NCBI GenBank assembly: GCA_003650675.1
Contig: QMRH01000019.1
Span: 1-35,378 of the forward strand
DNA: 35,378 nucleotides
Direction of reading: 5' to 3'
DNA from: Thermoprotei archaeon
GTDB lineage: Archaea; Thermoproteota; Thermoprotei; Thermofilales; B20-G17
This document shows, piece by piece, positions 1 through 7,885 of the stretch. The notes below the pieces were generated by a model, which did not search any database, had not been told where the DNA came from, and worked only from the letters and a program-made list of their open reading frames with translations. Numbering within the stretch: the stretch's first letter is position 1; every line of letters starts with the position of its first letter. The position numbers and the translations under genes are program-made.

Positions 1-1
1 C

Positions 2-334
2 GTCGACCGCTTCTTCGCCTTCTACCCGATCCACTTGAAGGTCAAGAAAGATGAATTAGTAAAATGGGAGAGGTTCTTTGAGTCCAAGGGTAGGAGGTTT
101 CACGTGAACGGCGAACCCGTCAGGAGGACATTGTTCGGAACCTTCTACGTCTTATACCCCGAAGATGAGTTTAGAGCTGCTGAGGTTGAAGGCTTCAAGG
201 TCATACCGTTAGATGAGACCATCGAGTTCTGCAGGAGGAACATCTACAGCTACGAGCCAGCCTTGGAAATGTTAGACGAAATGTACGGCTTGGGGTTAGG
301 TGCCAAGTACAGAGAATCTAAGATGAACATCTAG
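2..334 (+). CDS. Partial protein upstream of AbiE-like nucleotidyltransferase (possible antitoxin), 5' end missing
   Basis: The reading frame is open from the first in-frame codon at the window edge, so the true start lies outside; the TTG at 35 is internal. The visible 110 residues are charged and mixed alpha/beta, with no motif I can name. The gene ends 9 nt before the AbiE-like nucleotidyltransferase, an arrangement typical of type IV toxin-antitoxin (AbiEi/AbiEii) or related two-gene cassettes, where the upstream gene encodes the antitoxin. That role is inferred from position only. Confidence 0.6.
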   Translation, partial: VDRFFAFYPIHLKVKKDELVKWERFFESKGRRFHVNGEPVRRTLFGTFYVLYPEDEFRAAEVEGFKVIPLDETIEFCRRNIYSYEPALEMLDEMYGLGLGAKYRESKMNI

Positions 335-343
335 TGGTAGGTT

Positions 344-1045
344 ATGGCCGCACTCTTCGTAGAGAGGGAGAACGAGATCCTCAAAACCATCAGAGCCTTC
401 GCTGACGCTGGCCTCGACTTCGTCGTGGTTGGCGGTTATGCTGTCAGCGGCCTTGGAAGGCACAGGTTCTCGGTAGACCTCGACGTGGTGATCGACGAAA
501 AGGATCTAGACGCCTTCACAAAAATCCTCGAGGAGAGAAGGTTTGAGAGGAGCATGGAAAGAGTCGGCTTCGACGAAGTCTACGGGGGCAGGTTTGTGAG
601 TTACGTTAAGAGGATTAATGGTTTACCGGTTACAGCCGACCTCCTGGTCGGAAGCCTAGTTTGCAGGGCTACGAGGGCTTCGTGGAGCTATGACTATATA
701 AGGAGGCATTCGATAGTGACGGAGGTGTTTGGCATAGAGCTGTCAGTTAGATGCAGGATGCCTGAGAGGGAGCTTCTTATAGCTCTCAAGATCCACTCGG
801 GCAGGCGGGTTGATTTAAGGGATGTAGTTGTGTTGGTGGAAGGGGCTGATATCGAGGAGATAGTCAGGCATCTGAGAAGAGGGGATCTGGAGAAGCTCAG
901 AGTCCAGTTAAACAGCATGCTGGAGATGCTCGGCGACCCTAGACTCGTGGATTCGCTTAAAAGCGTGTTCACCATACGCCAAGACGTTACAAGGGAAATC
1001 GAGAGGGCACGTAGAACCTTAGAGAAGATTCGAGAAGCGATTTAG
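344..1045 (+). CDS. AbiEii-like / DUF1814-type nucleotidyltransferase
   Basis: A 233-aa protein with the polymerase-beta-like nucleotidyltransferase signature near its N-terminus: Gly-Gly at residues 30-31 followed by S43-V-D45-L-D47, the metal-binding acidic pair. A later ALKIHSGRRVDLRDV segment (about residues 146-160) matches the Lys/Arg-Asp region of AbiEii/MenT-like proteins. Known members are nucleotidyltransferase toxins that act with an upstream antitoxin, and some target tRNA. Here the partner is probably the truncated gene 9 nt upstream. Substrate and toxicity cannot be read from the sequence. The stop codon overlaps a small convergent ORF. Confidence 0.75.
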   Translation: MAALFVERENEILKTIRAFADAGLDFVVVGGYAVSGLGRHRFSVDLDVVIDEKDLDAFTKILEERRFERSMERVGFDEVYGGRFVSYVKRINGLPVTADLLVGSLVCRATRASWSYDYIRRHSIVTEVFGIELSVRCRMPERELLIALKIHSGRRVDLRDVVVLVEGADIEEIVRHLRRGDLEKLRVQLNSMLEMLGDPRLVDSLKSVFTIRQDVTREIERARRTLEKIREAI

Positions 1046-1212
1046 GCAAACTCTATCACCTTTTCGACAGCTTCCCCTATCAACTTCTTAACATCGTCAC
1101 GCTTCAAGTTGGTGGATCTGACCCTGAAGATTCGCTTCCCCAATTTCTCGTTCAATAAGCCGTAGCCGTACTTTACCGCTGTCTGTTGCGGTGGATGAAG
1201 TCGTAGTTTCAT
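1042..1212 (-). CDS. Possible small ORF, 56 aa, unknown
   Basis: An ATG-initiated frame on the minus strand encodes 56 basic residues starting MKLRLHPPQQTAVKYG and ending VEKVIEFA. It overlaps the end of the nucleotidyltransferase by four bases tail to tail, an arrangement repeated elsewhere in this window. There is no clear ribosome-binding site and a stop codon lies two codons upstream of the ATG. It may be a real small protein or the C-terminal remnant of a decayed gene. No family recognised. Confidence 0.3.
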   Translation of the reverse strand: MKLRLHPPQQTAVKYGYGLLNEKLGKRIFRVRSTNLKRDDVKKLIGEAVEKVIEFA

Positions 1213-1327
1213 ACGCTAGCGGCAGCCGGCTTGGCGATCTCCGCTTGGTGTTACCGCTCTTCTAACTAAAAAGACAACCCTTTAGTCTTTCTCAAACAAG
1301 GATATCGAAACAGAAGGGTTAGGATAG

Positions 1328-1399
1328 TGGACCGGGGGGGATTTGAACCCCCGACCTCCCGCGTGCGAGGCGGGCGCTCTCCCACTGAGCTACCGGCCC
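1328..1399 (-). tRNA. tRNA-Ala (anticodon CGC)
   Basis: The minus strand folds into a complete cloverleaf. The acceptor stem GGGCCGG pairs with CCGGTCC with one G-U pair. The D arm is GCTC...GAGC, the anticodon stem CCCGC/GCGGG encloses loop CTCGCAC with anticodon CGC at 1365-1367, and the T arm is GGGGG-TTCAAAT-CCCCC. The discriminator base is A73. CCA is not encoded, as is usual in many archaea, and there is no intron. The gene begins 24 nt after the IMPase stop codon on the same strand. Confidence 0.95.
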
Positions 1400-1421
1400 T
1401 TTAATGTCGACTGTTTTAACC

Positions 1422-1430
1422 TATTATTTA
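1422..1430 (-). promoter_or_regulatory. TATA-like box for tRNA-Ala
   Basis: On the minus strand this reads TAAATAATA, centred about 26 nt before the first base of the tRNA, the normal archaeal TATA-to-start distance. It overlaps the stop codon of the upstream IMPase gene, so the tRNA probably has its own promoter inside the end of that gene. Inferred from spacing only. Confidence 0.45.
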
Positions 1431-2260
1431 GGGGGATTAAATGTTTTTCTTTGGGGAAAGTTTGTGAGGGAAATTATTTCGTCTAGTAGAGGTTTTGTGG
1501 ATGCCGCTATGAAGCCTAGTTTCTCTATTTTTGTGAGCTTTGTTTCGTCTCCAGTATATACGCAGGTGGCACCGGCTTCGGAGGCTATGATTATTCCAGC
1601 TAATGCATCCACGTTTCGGACGTGGTTTGGAGGGACTACAACGGCGTCTATCTTGCCTTCGGCAAGGTAGCAGAGTTCTAGTGCAACTGAGCCAAGTAAC
1701 CTCACGCTTTTCGTTTTTCCGAAAAGCGGTTTTACCGCGTTTAATCCCCCTGGAGTTCGTCTCTCGTTTACAACGACGGTTAGAACGGCTTCTTTTAAAC
1801 TAGAGGTATGGGATACATGTATTTGTTCGCCGTTTTTAAAGGAGCCTTTACCTCTTATGCACCAATAAGTATCCTCTGAATACAGGTTTGCCACCACCCC
1901 TGCTATAAGCCCCTGCAGAGAAGGGGTCTTCGACACAGCTATAGATATGGATGAAAACGGTATCCCCCTAGAAAGGTTTGTACTGCCATCTATAGGGTCG
2001 ACGACCAGGTATAGTGAGGGGTTGGAACCAACTTTGATGAATCCGGTTTCCTCGCTTAGCAAATAAAAGTCTTTTAGAAGATCCATGAGACCTTTCCTGA
2101 TTTCATCTTCCGCTACCTTATCCACCATTAGGGTTGAATCTCCGCTGGCACCTAACCCGACAACCTTTCTGCCCTCCCCTGATTCCAAGGATTCCATGAC
2201 CCTTTTACGTACTCTTTTTAAGACCCTAATAATCCCGGTTAATAATGTATCTATGTTCAT
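1424..2260 (-). CDS. suhB: Inositol monophosphatase / archaeal fructose-1,6-bisphosphatase family
   Basis: A 278-aa member of the Mg-dependent IMPase/FBPase superfamily. The metal-binding motif VDPIDGSTNLSRG (about residues 87-99) is intact, and the second signature appears as NVDALAGIIIASEAGA near residue 220, with the Asp retained. Archaeal members usually hydrolyse both inositol-1-phosphate and fructose-1,6-bisphosphate, so the protein may serve gluconeogenesis or inositol-phospholipid/compatible-solute synthesis; substrate cannot be settled from sequence. It is divergent from the MoxR operon across a 94-bp spacer, in which AAAAATAAAC (about 2288-2298, minus strand) is a plausible TATA box. 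Confidence 0.88.
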   Translation of the reverse strand: MNIDTLLTGIIRVLKRVRKRVMESLESGEGRKVVGLGASGDSTLMVDKVAEDEIRKGLMDLLKDFYLLSEETGFIKVGSNPSLYLVVDPIDGSTNLSRGIPFSSISIAVSKTPSLQGLIAGVVANLYSEDTYWCIRGKGSFKNGEQIHVSHTSSLKEAVLTVVVNERRTPGGLNAVKPLFGKTKSVRLLGSVALELCYLAEGKIDAVVVPPNHVRNVDALAGIIIASEAGATCVYTGDETKLTKIEKLGFIAASTKPLLDEIISLTNFPQRKTFNPPK

Positions 2261-2354
2261 TTTACATCAACCAGTAAATCTCTCAACGGTTGTTTATTTT
2301 TACATGAAAGATTTAATTCCTTTTCTCTAAGGTTTAAAGGTAGGTGTAGAGTAA

Positions 2355-3428
2355 GTGGAGCTTAACCAGGATATTAGATATCTAAATATGGTAACTGAGT
2401 CTATACTAGATGGTTTAAACAGGGTTATAGTGGGTTTACAAGAGGAGCTTAAACTACTTCTCACGGCCCTCCTAGCCGACGGGCACGTCCTCCTTGAAGG
2501 GGTTCCCGGGGTCGCTAAAACCACTATTGCTAGGGCTCTAACACGCCTACTAGGGTTGGACAAGTATAATGAAAGAGGTTTTTCTTTGAACGGGGTACCG
2601 TTTAAGGGGTGGTCGAGAATACAGTTTACACCAGACCTTATGCCAAGCGACATCATTGGAACACTGATATTCAACCCATCGACCCGTACGTTTGAACCGC
2701 AGTTTGGCCCGGTTTTCTCATATCTGGTTCTCGCCGACGAAATAAACAGGGCCATTCCAAGAACTCAGAGCGCTCTTCTACAAGCTATGCAGGAAAGAGA
2801 GGTAGTGTTGGGAAACCATATATATAAACTTGCGGATAGAAATGCTGGAAAATTCTTCTTCGTCATTGCAACGCAAAACCCAATAGAACAGGAAGGAACA
2901 TATCCCTTGCCGGAAGCCCAGCTAGACAGGTTTCTAATGAGAATCATCATATCGTATCCCAAGACCCTAGAGGAGGAAAAAGCGGTGCTAAGGCTACACT
3001 TGAAAAGACTCGAAGAACCTTTAGAAGAACTGTCTCCCGTGGTGGAGGATCCCGGTTTCATAGTATCAGCGCAGGAGTGGATCGCTGAAAATGTGGAAAT
3101 AAGCGATAAAGCATTAAACTACATCACCTATATAGTTAGAAACAGTAGACCTGAATTTAATCCAGAGATCGGGGACACTGTTTTATGTGGAGCTAGCCCC
3201 AGGGCTGGGGTAGCGCTTTTAAGGGCGGCTAAAGCCTATGCAGCTATAAACGGAAGAACGGTGGCAGACGTATACGACGTCGAGAAAGTAGCTTACCCTG
3301 TTTTAAACCATAGGCTTATTCTAAATCCTGAACGCATAGTAGAGGCGCGGCTCGAAGAAAAAACATATTTGGCGGCCTATAGGGTTGCAGAAGAAGCCAT
3401 CAAGAACATTCTAGATGCCTCGAGGTAG
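2355..3428 (+). CDS. MoxR-family AAA+ ATPase
   Basis: A 357-aa AAA+ ATPase with Walker A GVPGVAKTT (residues 49-57), Walker B LVLADE (124-129), and sensor 1 ATQNP (172-176), followed by the helical lid. About 15 residues around positions 70-85 extend the loop before the conserved RIQFTPDLMPSDI. MoxR ATPases act as chaperones that activate metal-binding von Willebrand A (vWA) proteins, and the next genes encode DUF58 and vWA proteins, so this is the motor of that set. GTG start at 2355; the DUF58 gene follows after 5 nt. Confidence 0.93.
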   Translation: MELNQDIRYLNMVTESILDGLNRVIVGLQEELKLLLTALLADGHVLLEGVPGVAKTTIARALTRLLGLDKYNERGFSLNGVPFKGWSRIQFTPDLMPSDIIGTLIFNPSTRTFEPQFGPVFSYLVLADEINRAIPRTQSALLQAMQEREVVLGNHIYKLADRNAGKFFFVIATQNPIEQEGTYPLPEAQLDRFLMRIIISYPKTLEEEKAVLRLHLKRLEEPLEELSPVVEDPGFIVSAQEWIAENVEISDKALNYITYIVRNSRPEFNPEIGDTVLCGASPRAGVALLRAAKAYAAINGRTVADVYDVEKVAYPVLNHRLILNPERIVEARLEEKTYLAAYRVAEEAIKNILDASR

Positions 3429-3433
3429 CTCTA

Positions 3434-4339
3434 ATGAACAGGGATCTTCAAGACGTCTGTAAATTCAAAGACTATGTTGTGGAGTTAGCGAAAGCTAGGG
3501 TAAATAGCCTGCTCGTCGGCGAGAAACCCTCTCCTTGGAAGGGCTTGGGAGTAGATGTGGAAGACTTTAGAGAATACACTTATGGCGACGATTACCGGAA
3601 CATAGACTGGAAGATTTCGGCTAGGCTACCCTACATCGAAAACCCACGTTTCGTGGTCAAGGAGTTCGGCGAAGAAAAAGCCTTAAACACGATCATTTTA
3701 CTCGACGCCTCAGCCTCGATGGGTTTCGGATTAAAATGGGCCACCGCATTAACCTCACTGATAATAATACTGGAGGTCGCTAGGAAACTTAAGGATAGAA
3801 TAGGATTGATAGTAAAGAACAGTGAAAAGAAGCTACTGGTTTTACCCACTGGTGCTTCAGGTCTAGACGCATATATTCTCAGTAAACTTTGTAGAGGGAA
3901 AATTAAACCTACAGGCCACGTTAAACTCCGTGAAGTTGTAGACGAGATATACCCGTATATATCAAGAAGGTTTTTCATTGTGCTTATAACAGATTTTGCG
4001 CATGAAGTTGAGGATTTCAGAGAGGCTATAAAACTGCTTAAAGAAAAATCTTTGGGATTAGGGGCTATAATGGTTCAGGATAAAAGGGAACTTAAAGTAC
4101 CTTCAAACGGATTAATTACTCTAAAGGACCTGGAAACAGAATCGACTTTAGGGCTTTTAAGAAGCGAAGACCCCACCCTGCTATCGGCGATACTTAAAAG
4201 ACATTTCAGAGCAATTCTCCTAACCCTTAAATCCCACAGCATACCCTACGTTCAATTAAATGGGTTAATCGAAACATTGCATAAAACGAGTAAGATAATT
4301 AGTATTTATGGGAGGGGAAGGGAGGCAACATATGTATAA
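3434..4339 (+). CDS. DUF58 protein with vWA-like fold
   Basis: A 301-aa protein carrying the DUF58 hallmark GDDYRNIDWKISARL at residues 51-65. A MIDAS-type metal site DASAS (91-95) lies on the first strand of a vWA-like fold. DUF58 proteins are nearly always encoded directly after a MoxR ATPase and are thought to be its substrates or adaptors. The protein has no membrane segment and is probably cytosolic. The 3' end overlaps the next gene by 8 nt, which favours translational coupling. Confidence 0.9.
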   Translation: MNRDLQDVCKFKDYVVELAKARVNSLLVGEKPSPWKGLGVDVEDFREYTYGDDYRNIDWKISARLPYIENPRFVVKEFGEEKALNTIILLDASASMGFGLKWATALTSLIIILEVARKLKDRIGLIVKNSEKKLLVLPTGASGLDAYILSKLCRGKIKPTGHVKLREVVDEIYPYISRRFFIVLITDFAHEVEDFREAIKLLKEKSLGLGAIMVQDKRELKVPSNGLITLKDLETESTLGLLRSEDPTLLSAILKRHFRAILLTLKSHSIPYVQLNGLIETLHKTSKIISIYGRGREATYV

Positions 4340-5438
4340 AAGGGCCGATCGAAGACTACTTGAAAAAACCTATTTCATCCTAAGCATAGTCATCTTTCTC
4401 GTCCTGCTTTTTTCTCTTGCGACGCAACTCTACCCACTTTTATCCCGGATTTTAATGCCATCCAAAAATCTCGCTCTCGAGGAAAGCGGGTCCATGAAAA
4501 CACTACTCGAGGCTACAGCATATGGGTCAATAGCGTTCAATGAAGCCACCAAAGAATTGTATACAGTATTTATCCGTCCATTCAATGAAAGCAGGGTCCA
4601 AACTATTTATGAAACATCATCCCTCGCCCTATCAAAGCTTGGGAGATTTAAGGATTACATAGAGTCTCTCTCCCTAGCAGAAGTCGATAGGAAGATCCTG
4701 CTTTCGCACGTAGAGTTCTACAAGAATATAAGCTACTCCTCCATCCAATCAATTCAAATAGCAAAGGAAATAGACGCATTGAGAAGAGAACTTGAAAAAG
4801 CTGTGGAACAAGGGGCGTTAGACAAAAACCTTTCACCGGACATAGAAACCTTAAAGGAAAAACTACAGAAAATGCTTCAGCTAGCTAATGAACTAGAAAA
4901 ACACAATTTATCTGGAAACCTGACCAGAAAGCTTGAAGAGGGTTTCGATAACATCGCGACGGTTATTGGTTTCCTAGAGGAGTGGAAGAAGCTGTCCGCC
5001 ATACTCTTCGACTACGGTGATATAGCCGGTAAAACATTGGAGTTGAGCACCATTCTAGAGATGCTTCCACGACAAAGCAACGAAACAAAGGTTCTGTTGG
5101 ATAGGCTGGAAAACGTGCTCAACTATTTTACAAATAACTCCAAAAGACTAGACGAGTACTACGAGAACGTCAGTAGACTTGACCCCCCATCCGCAGCCAC
5201 GTTTGCAGACATTGAAAGCATACTACAGGCCACTGCCGTGAATTCCGGCGATGTAGAGAAGCTTACCGAAGCAGTAAGGAGGTTGAGAAAGAGGCTACAG
5301 GAAGGGGATAGCTGGGAGGAAGCGTTAAAGGAATTTGAGGAAACACTGGCGTCTCTATCGAATAAAGTGTTTTCAAACTATTTTGTTCAATCAAGTGGAT
5401 CGGGGGCGGGAGGAGGGACGGACAGACCGAGGGATTAA
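4332..5438 (+). CDS. Membrane-anchored coiled-coil protein of the MoxR operon
   Basis: The protein has one N-terminal membrane helix (about residues 12-37 after a basic MYKRADRR start). A long, charged, helix-rich region with several coiled-coil stretches (ELEKAVEQ, TLKEKLQKML, LRKRLQEGD) follows, then a Gly-rich tail. I chose ATG 4332 because GGGAGG lies 6 nt upstream and the start overlaps the DUF58 stop; an in-frame ATG at 4308 would add 8 residues. No family is recognised. Its place between DUF58 and the vWA proteins suggests a structural partner or client on the outer face. Asn-x-Ser/Thr sequons are frequent, consistent with an exposed glycoprotein. Confidence 0.75.
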   Translation: MYKRADRRLLEKTYFILSIVIFLVLLFSLATQLYPLLSRILMPSKNLALEESGSMKTLLEATAYGSIAFNEATKELYTVFIRPFNESRVQTIYETSSLALSKLGRFKDYIESLSLAEVDRKILLSHVEFYKNISYSSIQSIQIAKEIDALRRELEKAVEQGALDKNLSPDIETLKEKLQKMLQLANELEKHNLSGNLTRKLEEGFDNIATVIGFLEEWKKLSAILFDYGDIAGKTLELSTILEMLPRQSNETKVLLDRLENVLNYFTNNSKRLDEYYENVSRLDPPSAATFADIESILQATAVNSGDVEKLTEAVRRLRKRLQEGDSWEEALKEFEETLASLSNKVFSNYFVQSSGSGAGGGTDRPRD

Positions 5439-5440
5439 AC

Positions 5441-6460
5441 ATGAACCTCCTGGCTCTGGTGATTGAGTTTATACAGGATATTCTCCGACTATTTGAACTA
5501 CTTGCTGAACTAAGGTTTGAACACGGGTCTCTTACACTAGCGTTTTCTCTTTCCTCTATACCTATACTCGTGCTGGGGACCGTTATTATACGCAATCTTC
5601 ATCGATCATATAAGGCTACAGGGTTTTCCCTCCGTTTTCTTGTGGCTCTTCCACTCTACATCCTTAATTTAGCATCCAAGTTTCTCTTGATAACACTTCT
5701 AGTCCTCCTGTTCATGAACCCCTATATTCTTAGACCTCAAACCATCACGGTGGAGGAGGCGGTTGAAGGGAAGTTTCCAGACAAGGGTGTAGCCGTAATA
5801 ATACTCATAGATTGTTCGAACAGCATGTGGGAAAAATCGTCGATAGGGGATTTCACTAAATTTGAACTGGCTAAAAATGTGGCTCAAAGATTTCTCAAAT
5901 ACCTGTTGAAGAACGATACGGCTATCATAGCATTCTTCGCCGACACGGTAGTAAACTATACTGGGATAGGGGCTTCGATTAACGAAACCTTAGAGTTTCT
6001 GTCATCATTCAATAAAGCATATAACTATACTTCTATAGGAAATGCATTGTCCTTCGCCTTATCGTTAAGAGAGGCTCTACAGAAACCCACCGCAATACTA
6101 CTAGTATCTGATGGAGGAAACAATGGTGGCGTAGACCCGATAAGCATAGCGGAGGATGCTATGCGAAATAATGTCACTATATTTACGGTTTTCACAGGGG
6201 GTGGCGAACATTCGAACCCGTTTCTACTTCTAACTCTCTCTAGAAAAACCAACGGAACATTCTTCGATGCATCAAACTTAAATCAAAGATTCCTTGAAAC
6301 ATTCTCCGAAACCATAAACAGGAAGGTAAGATACCTTACGTTACGTAAAAATATTGGAACCGAAGTGACTGTTCTCTACCGCGACTATGAAACCCCGTTT
6401 AAAGCGATAGTTAAGGCCCTTTTTCTGGTAGCGGCCGTTATGTTTTTAACGGGTGTGTGA
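5441..6460 (+). CDS. Membrane vWA-domain protein 1 (BatA/BatB-like)
   Basis: A 339-aa protein with two hydrophobic segments before the vWA domain (about residues 37-52 and 66-93) and one at the C-terminus (about 320-339). The MIDAS motif is DCSNS at residues 124-128, with later metal-site residues in the TSIGNAL and SDGGNN segments. The topology matches Bat-type proteins: a vWA domain tethered between membrane helices. It is the fourth gene of the MoxR operon, 2 nt after the coiled-coil gene. Probably a target of the MoxR ATPase; the process served is unknown. Confidence 0.85.
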   Translation: MNLLALVIEFIQDILRLFELLAELRFEHGSLTLAFSLSSIPILVLGTVIIRNLHRSYKATGFSLRFLVALPLYILNLASKFLLITLLVLLFMNPYILRPQTITVEEAVEGKFPDKGVAVIILIDCSNSMWEKSSIGDFTKFELAKNVAQRFLKYLLKNDTAIIAFFADTVVNYTGIGASINETLEFLSSFNKAYNYTSIGNALSFALSLREALQKPTAILLVSDGGNNGGVDPISIAEDAMRNNVTIFTVFTGGGEHSNPFLLLTLSRKTNGTFFDASNLNQRFLETFSETINRKVRYLTLRKNIGTEVTVLYRDYETPFKAIVKALFLVAAVMFLTGV

Positions 6461-6461
6461 G

Positions 6462-7463
6462 ATGATGCAGGTTGTTGACATTGAATCGATGTATATTTTC
6501 TTGTTGCTTATAGTCTGTGTAGCTATATCCCACTTTGTGAATGTCAGGATTTGGAGGCGACTCTACACCTTTAAACATTCTATGACAGAAATATTGTTAA
6601 AGTATTTAAAGGGATCAAAGACTAGAAGCTTTCTACGTTTAATAGCTTTAGGGTCTAAACTTCTACTAGCCCTATCCATCTCGTTGATGATTATATCACC
6701 TATAGTGACCGAATATAAAGTGGTTAAAGTCCAGGTTGAAAAGGAGCTTTCAGTAGATGTCAGACAGATGCTTCGAACACCAGTGGTTCTCGTATTAGAT
6801 GCTTCGGGAAGCATGCTTAAGGAAGACAGGGGAATAGCCAAAATACTGGTGGCTAAAAATGCCTCAATAAGCTTCGTTGAAAGCCTTCCACCTGGATTCA
6901 TCGTCGGGTTCATAGCTTTTAGCGATAAAATATTGGTGGCGGAGCCGTTAACGGATAATAGGTCAACGGTAGTGGAGGATATAAAGGGGATTAAGGCGGG
7001 TGGAGGGACGCTTTACTCTGTTCCCTTAAGCCTAGCTTATAGTTGGCTAAAACCATATACTGAACTCAACTCCACAGCTTTCGTAGTCTTCGTAACAGAC
7101 GGGCTACCCTATTCAAGCGATGTAAGTGTCTATAGGAAGCTACTACCGGAATTCTCGAAAAAAGGGATCAAAATATACACTATTTTCATAGGCCGCGATG
7201 AAAAAGGTAAGGCTGAAACAGTTTTCATGGCTAAAGAAACTGGAGGAAAACAATTTACTGCAGAGACTATCTCCGAGCTTCCTGGAAAACTTCAGGAAGT
7301 GGGCAAGGAAATATCCTACACGACCACGATCAAATTTAAGGTTGAGAGGGATGAAAGGATCGAGGTTAAAATACCGTTATATCGGTCGCTGGCCCTTTTA
7401 GCGTTGTTTTCGGCATTATTCCTTTGGATGCTTAATATTAGACTTTATAAATTGGTTGCCTAA
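6462..7463 (+). CDS. Membrane vWA-domain protein 2 (BatA/BatB-like)
   Basis: The second vWA protein in tandem shares the architecture of its neighbour: N-terminal membrane helices (about residues 8-27 and 57-80), a vWA domain with perfect MIDAS DASGS (113-117) and a C-terminal helix. The two vWA genes look like an ancient duplication that has diverged strongly. ATG 6462 follows the upstream stop codon directly; GTG 6453 would overlap it by 8 nt and is possible. The stop overlaps the end of a convergent gene by four bases. Confidence 0.85.
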   Translation: MMQVVDIESMYIFLLLIVCVAISHFVNVRIWRRLYTFKHSMTEILLKYLKGSKTRSFLRLIALGSKLLLALSISLMIISPIVTEYKVVKVQVEKELSVDVRQMLRTPVVLVLDASGSMLKEDRGIAKILVAKNASISFVESLPPGFIVGFIAFSDKILVAEPLTDNRSTVVEDIKGIKAGGGTLYSVPLSLAYSWLKPYTELNSTAFVVFVTDGLPYSSDVSVYRKLLPEFSKKGIKIYTIFIGRDEKGKAETVFMAKETGGKQFTAETISELPGKLQEVGKEISYTTTIKFKVERDERIEVKIPLYRSLALLALFSALFLWMLNIRLYKLVA

Positions 7464-7882
7464 TCACTGTTTAAAGCATCTATTAGATCCTCAGTGGAGT
7501 CTAACTCTTTTACACTGGATATTTTAAGGGAGCCTCCCTCCCTCCTATAGCAGACCAAAATAAACCTCTTTTTACCGGTAACCTTGTCTTCAAAGACTAT
7601 TCCATCCCTGATCTCCGCATTTTCCTCGTGAACCTCGAAGGCCTTCACCTTCAAATCTATTGAGCCATGGGAAATATCGTTATATGTTAATCCAAGTAGG
7701 GAGAGCTGTGTTTCTAAGGGTATTAGATGTTCTAGGGGATCGAATTCCTCTTTCTCTCCCTCCTTTACCTCGTTACTCTTCCCCTTACTAACTACGGTCT
7801 TCAAGCTCCTTAACTGGATATCTATCTTCCGTGGATAGCTGGATGACGCTTTAATCTCAAACCGATAGTACTTGGAAACCAT
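7460..7882 (-). CDS. Hypothetical protein coupled to tes, 140 aa
   Basis: A 140-aa soluble protein, basic at the N-terminus (MVSKYYRFEIKASSSYPRK) with an acidic linker (KEGEKEEFDPLEH). The C-terminal half is beta-rich and includes KVTGKKRFILVCYRREGG. There are no cysteine clusters or membrane segments and I do not recognise a family. Its ATG lies 3 nt after the stop codon of tes on the same strand, so the two are almost certainly co-transcribed and probably translationally coupled. This makes it a candidate accessory factor for lipid synthesis or for a step close to it. That role is inferred. Confidence 0.75.
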   Translation of the reverse strand: MVSKYYRFEIKASSSYPRKIDIQLRSLKTVVSKGKSNEVKEGEKEEFDPLEHLIPLETQLSLLGLTYNDISHGSIDLKVKAFEVHEENAEIRDGIVFEDKVTGKKRFILVCYRREGGSLKISSVKELDSTEDLIDALNSD

Positions 7883-7885
7883 GTT

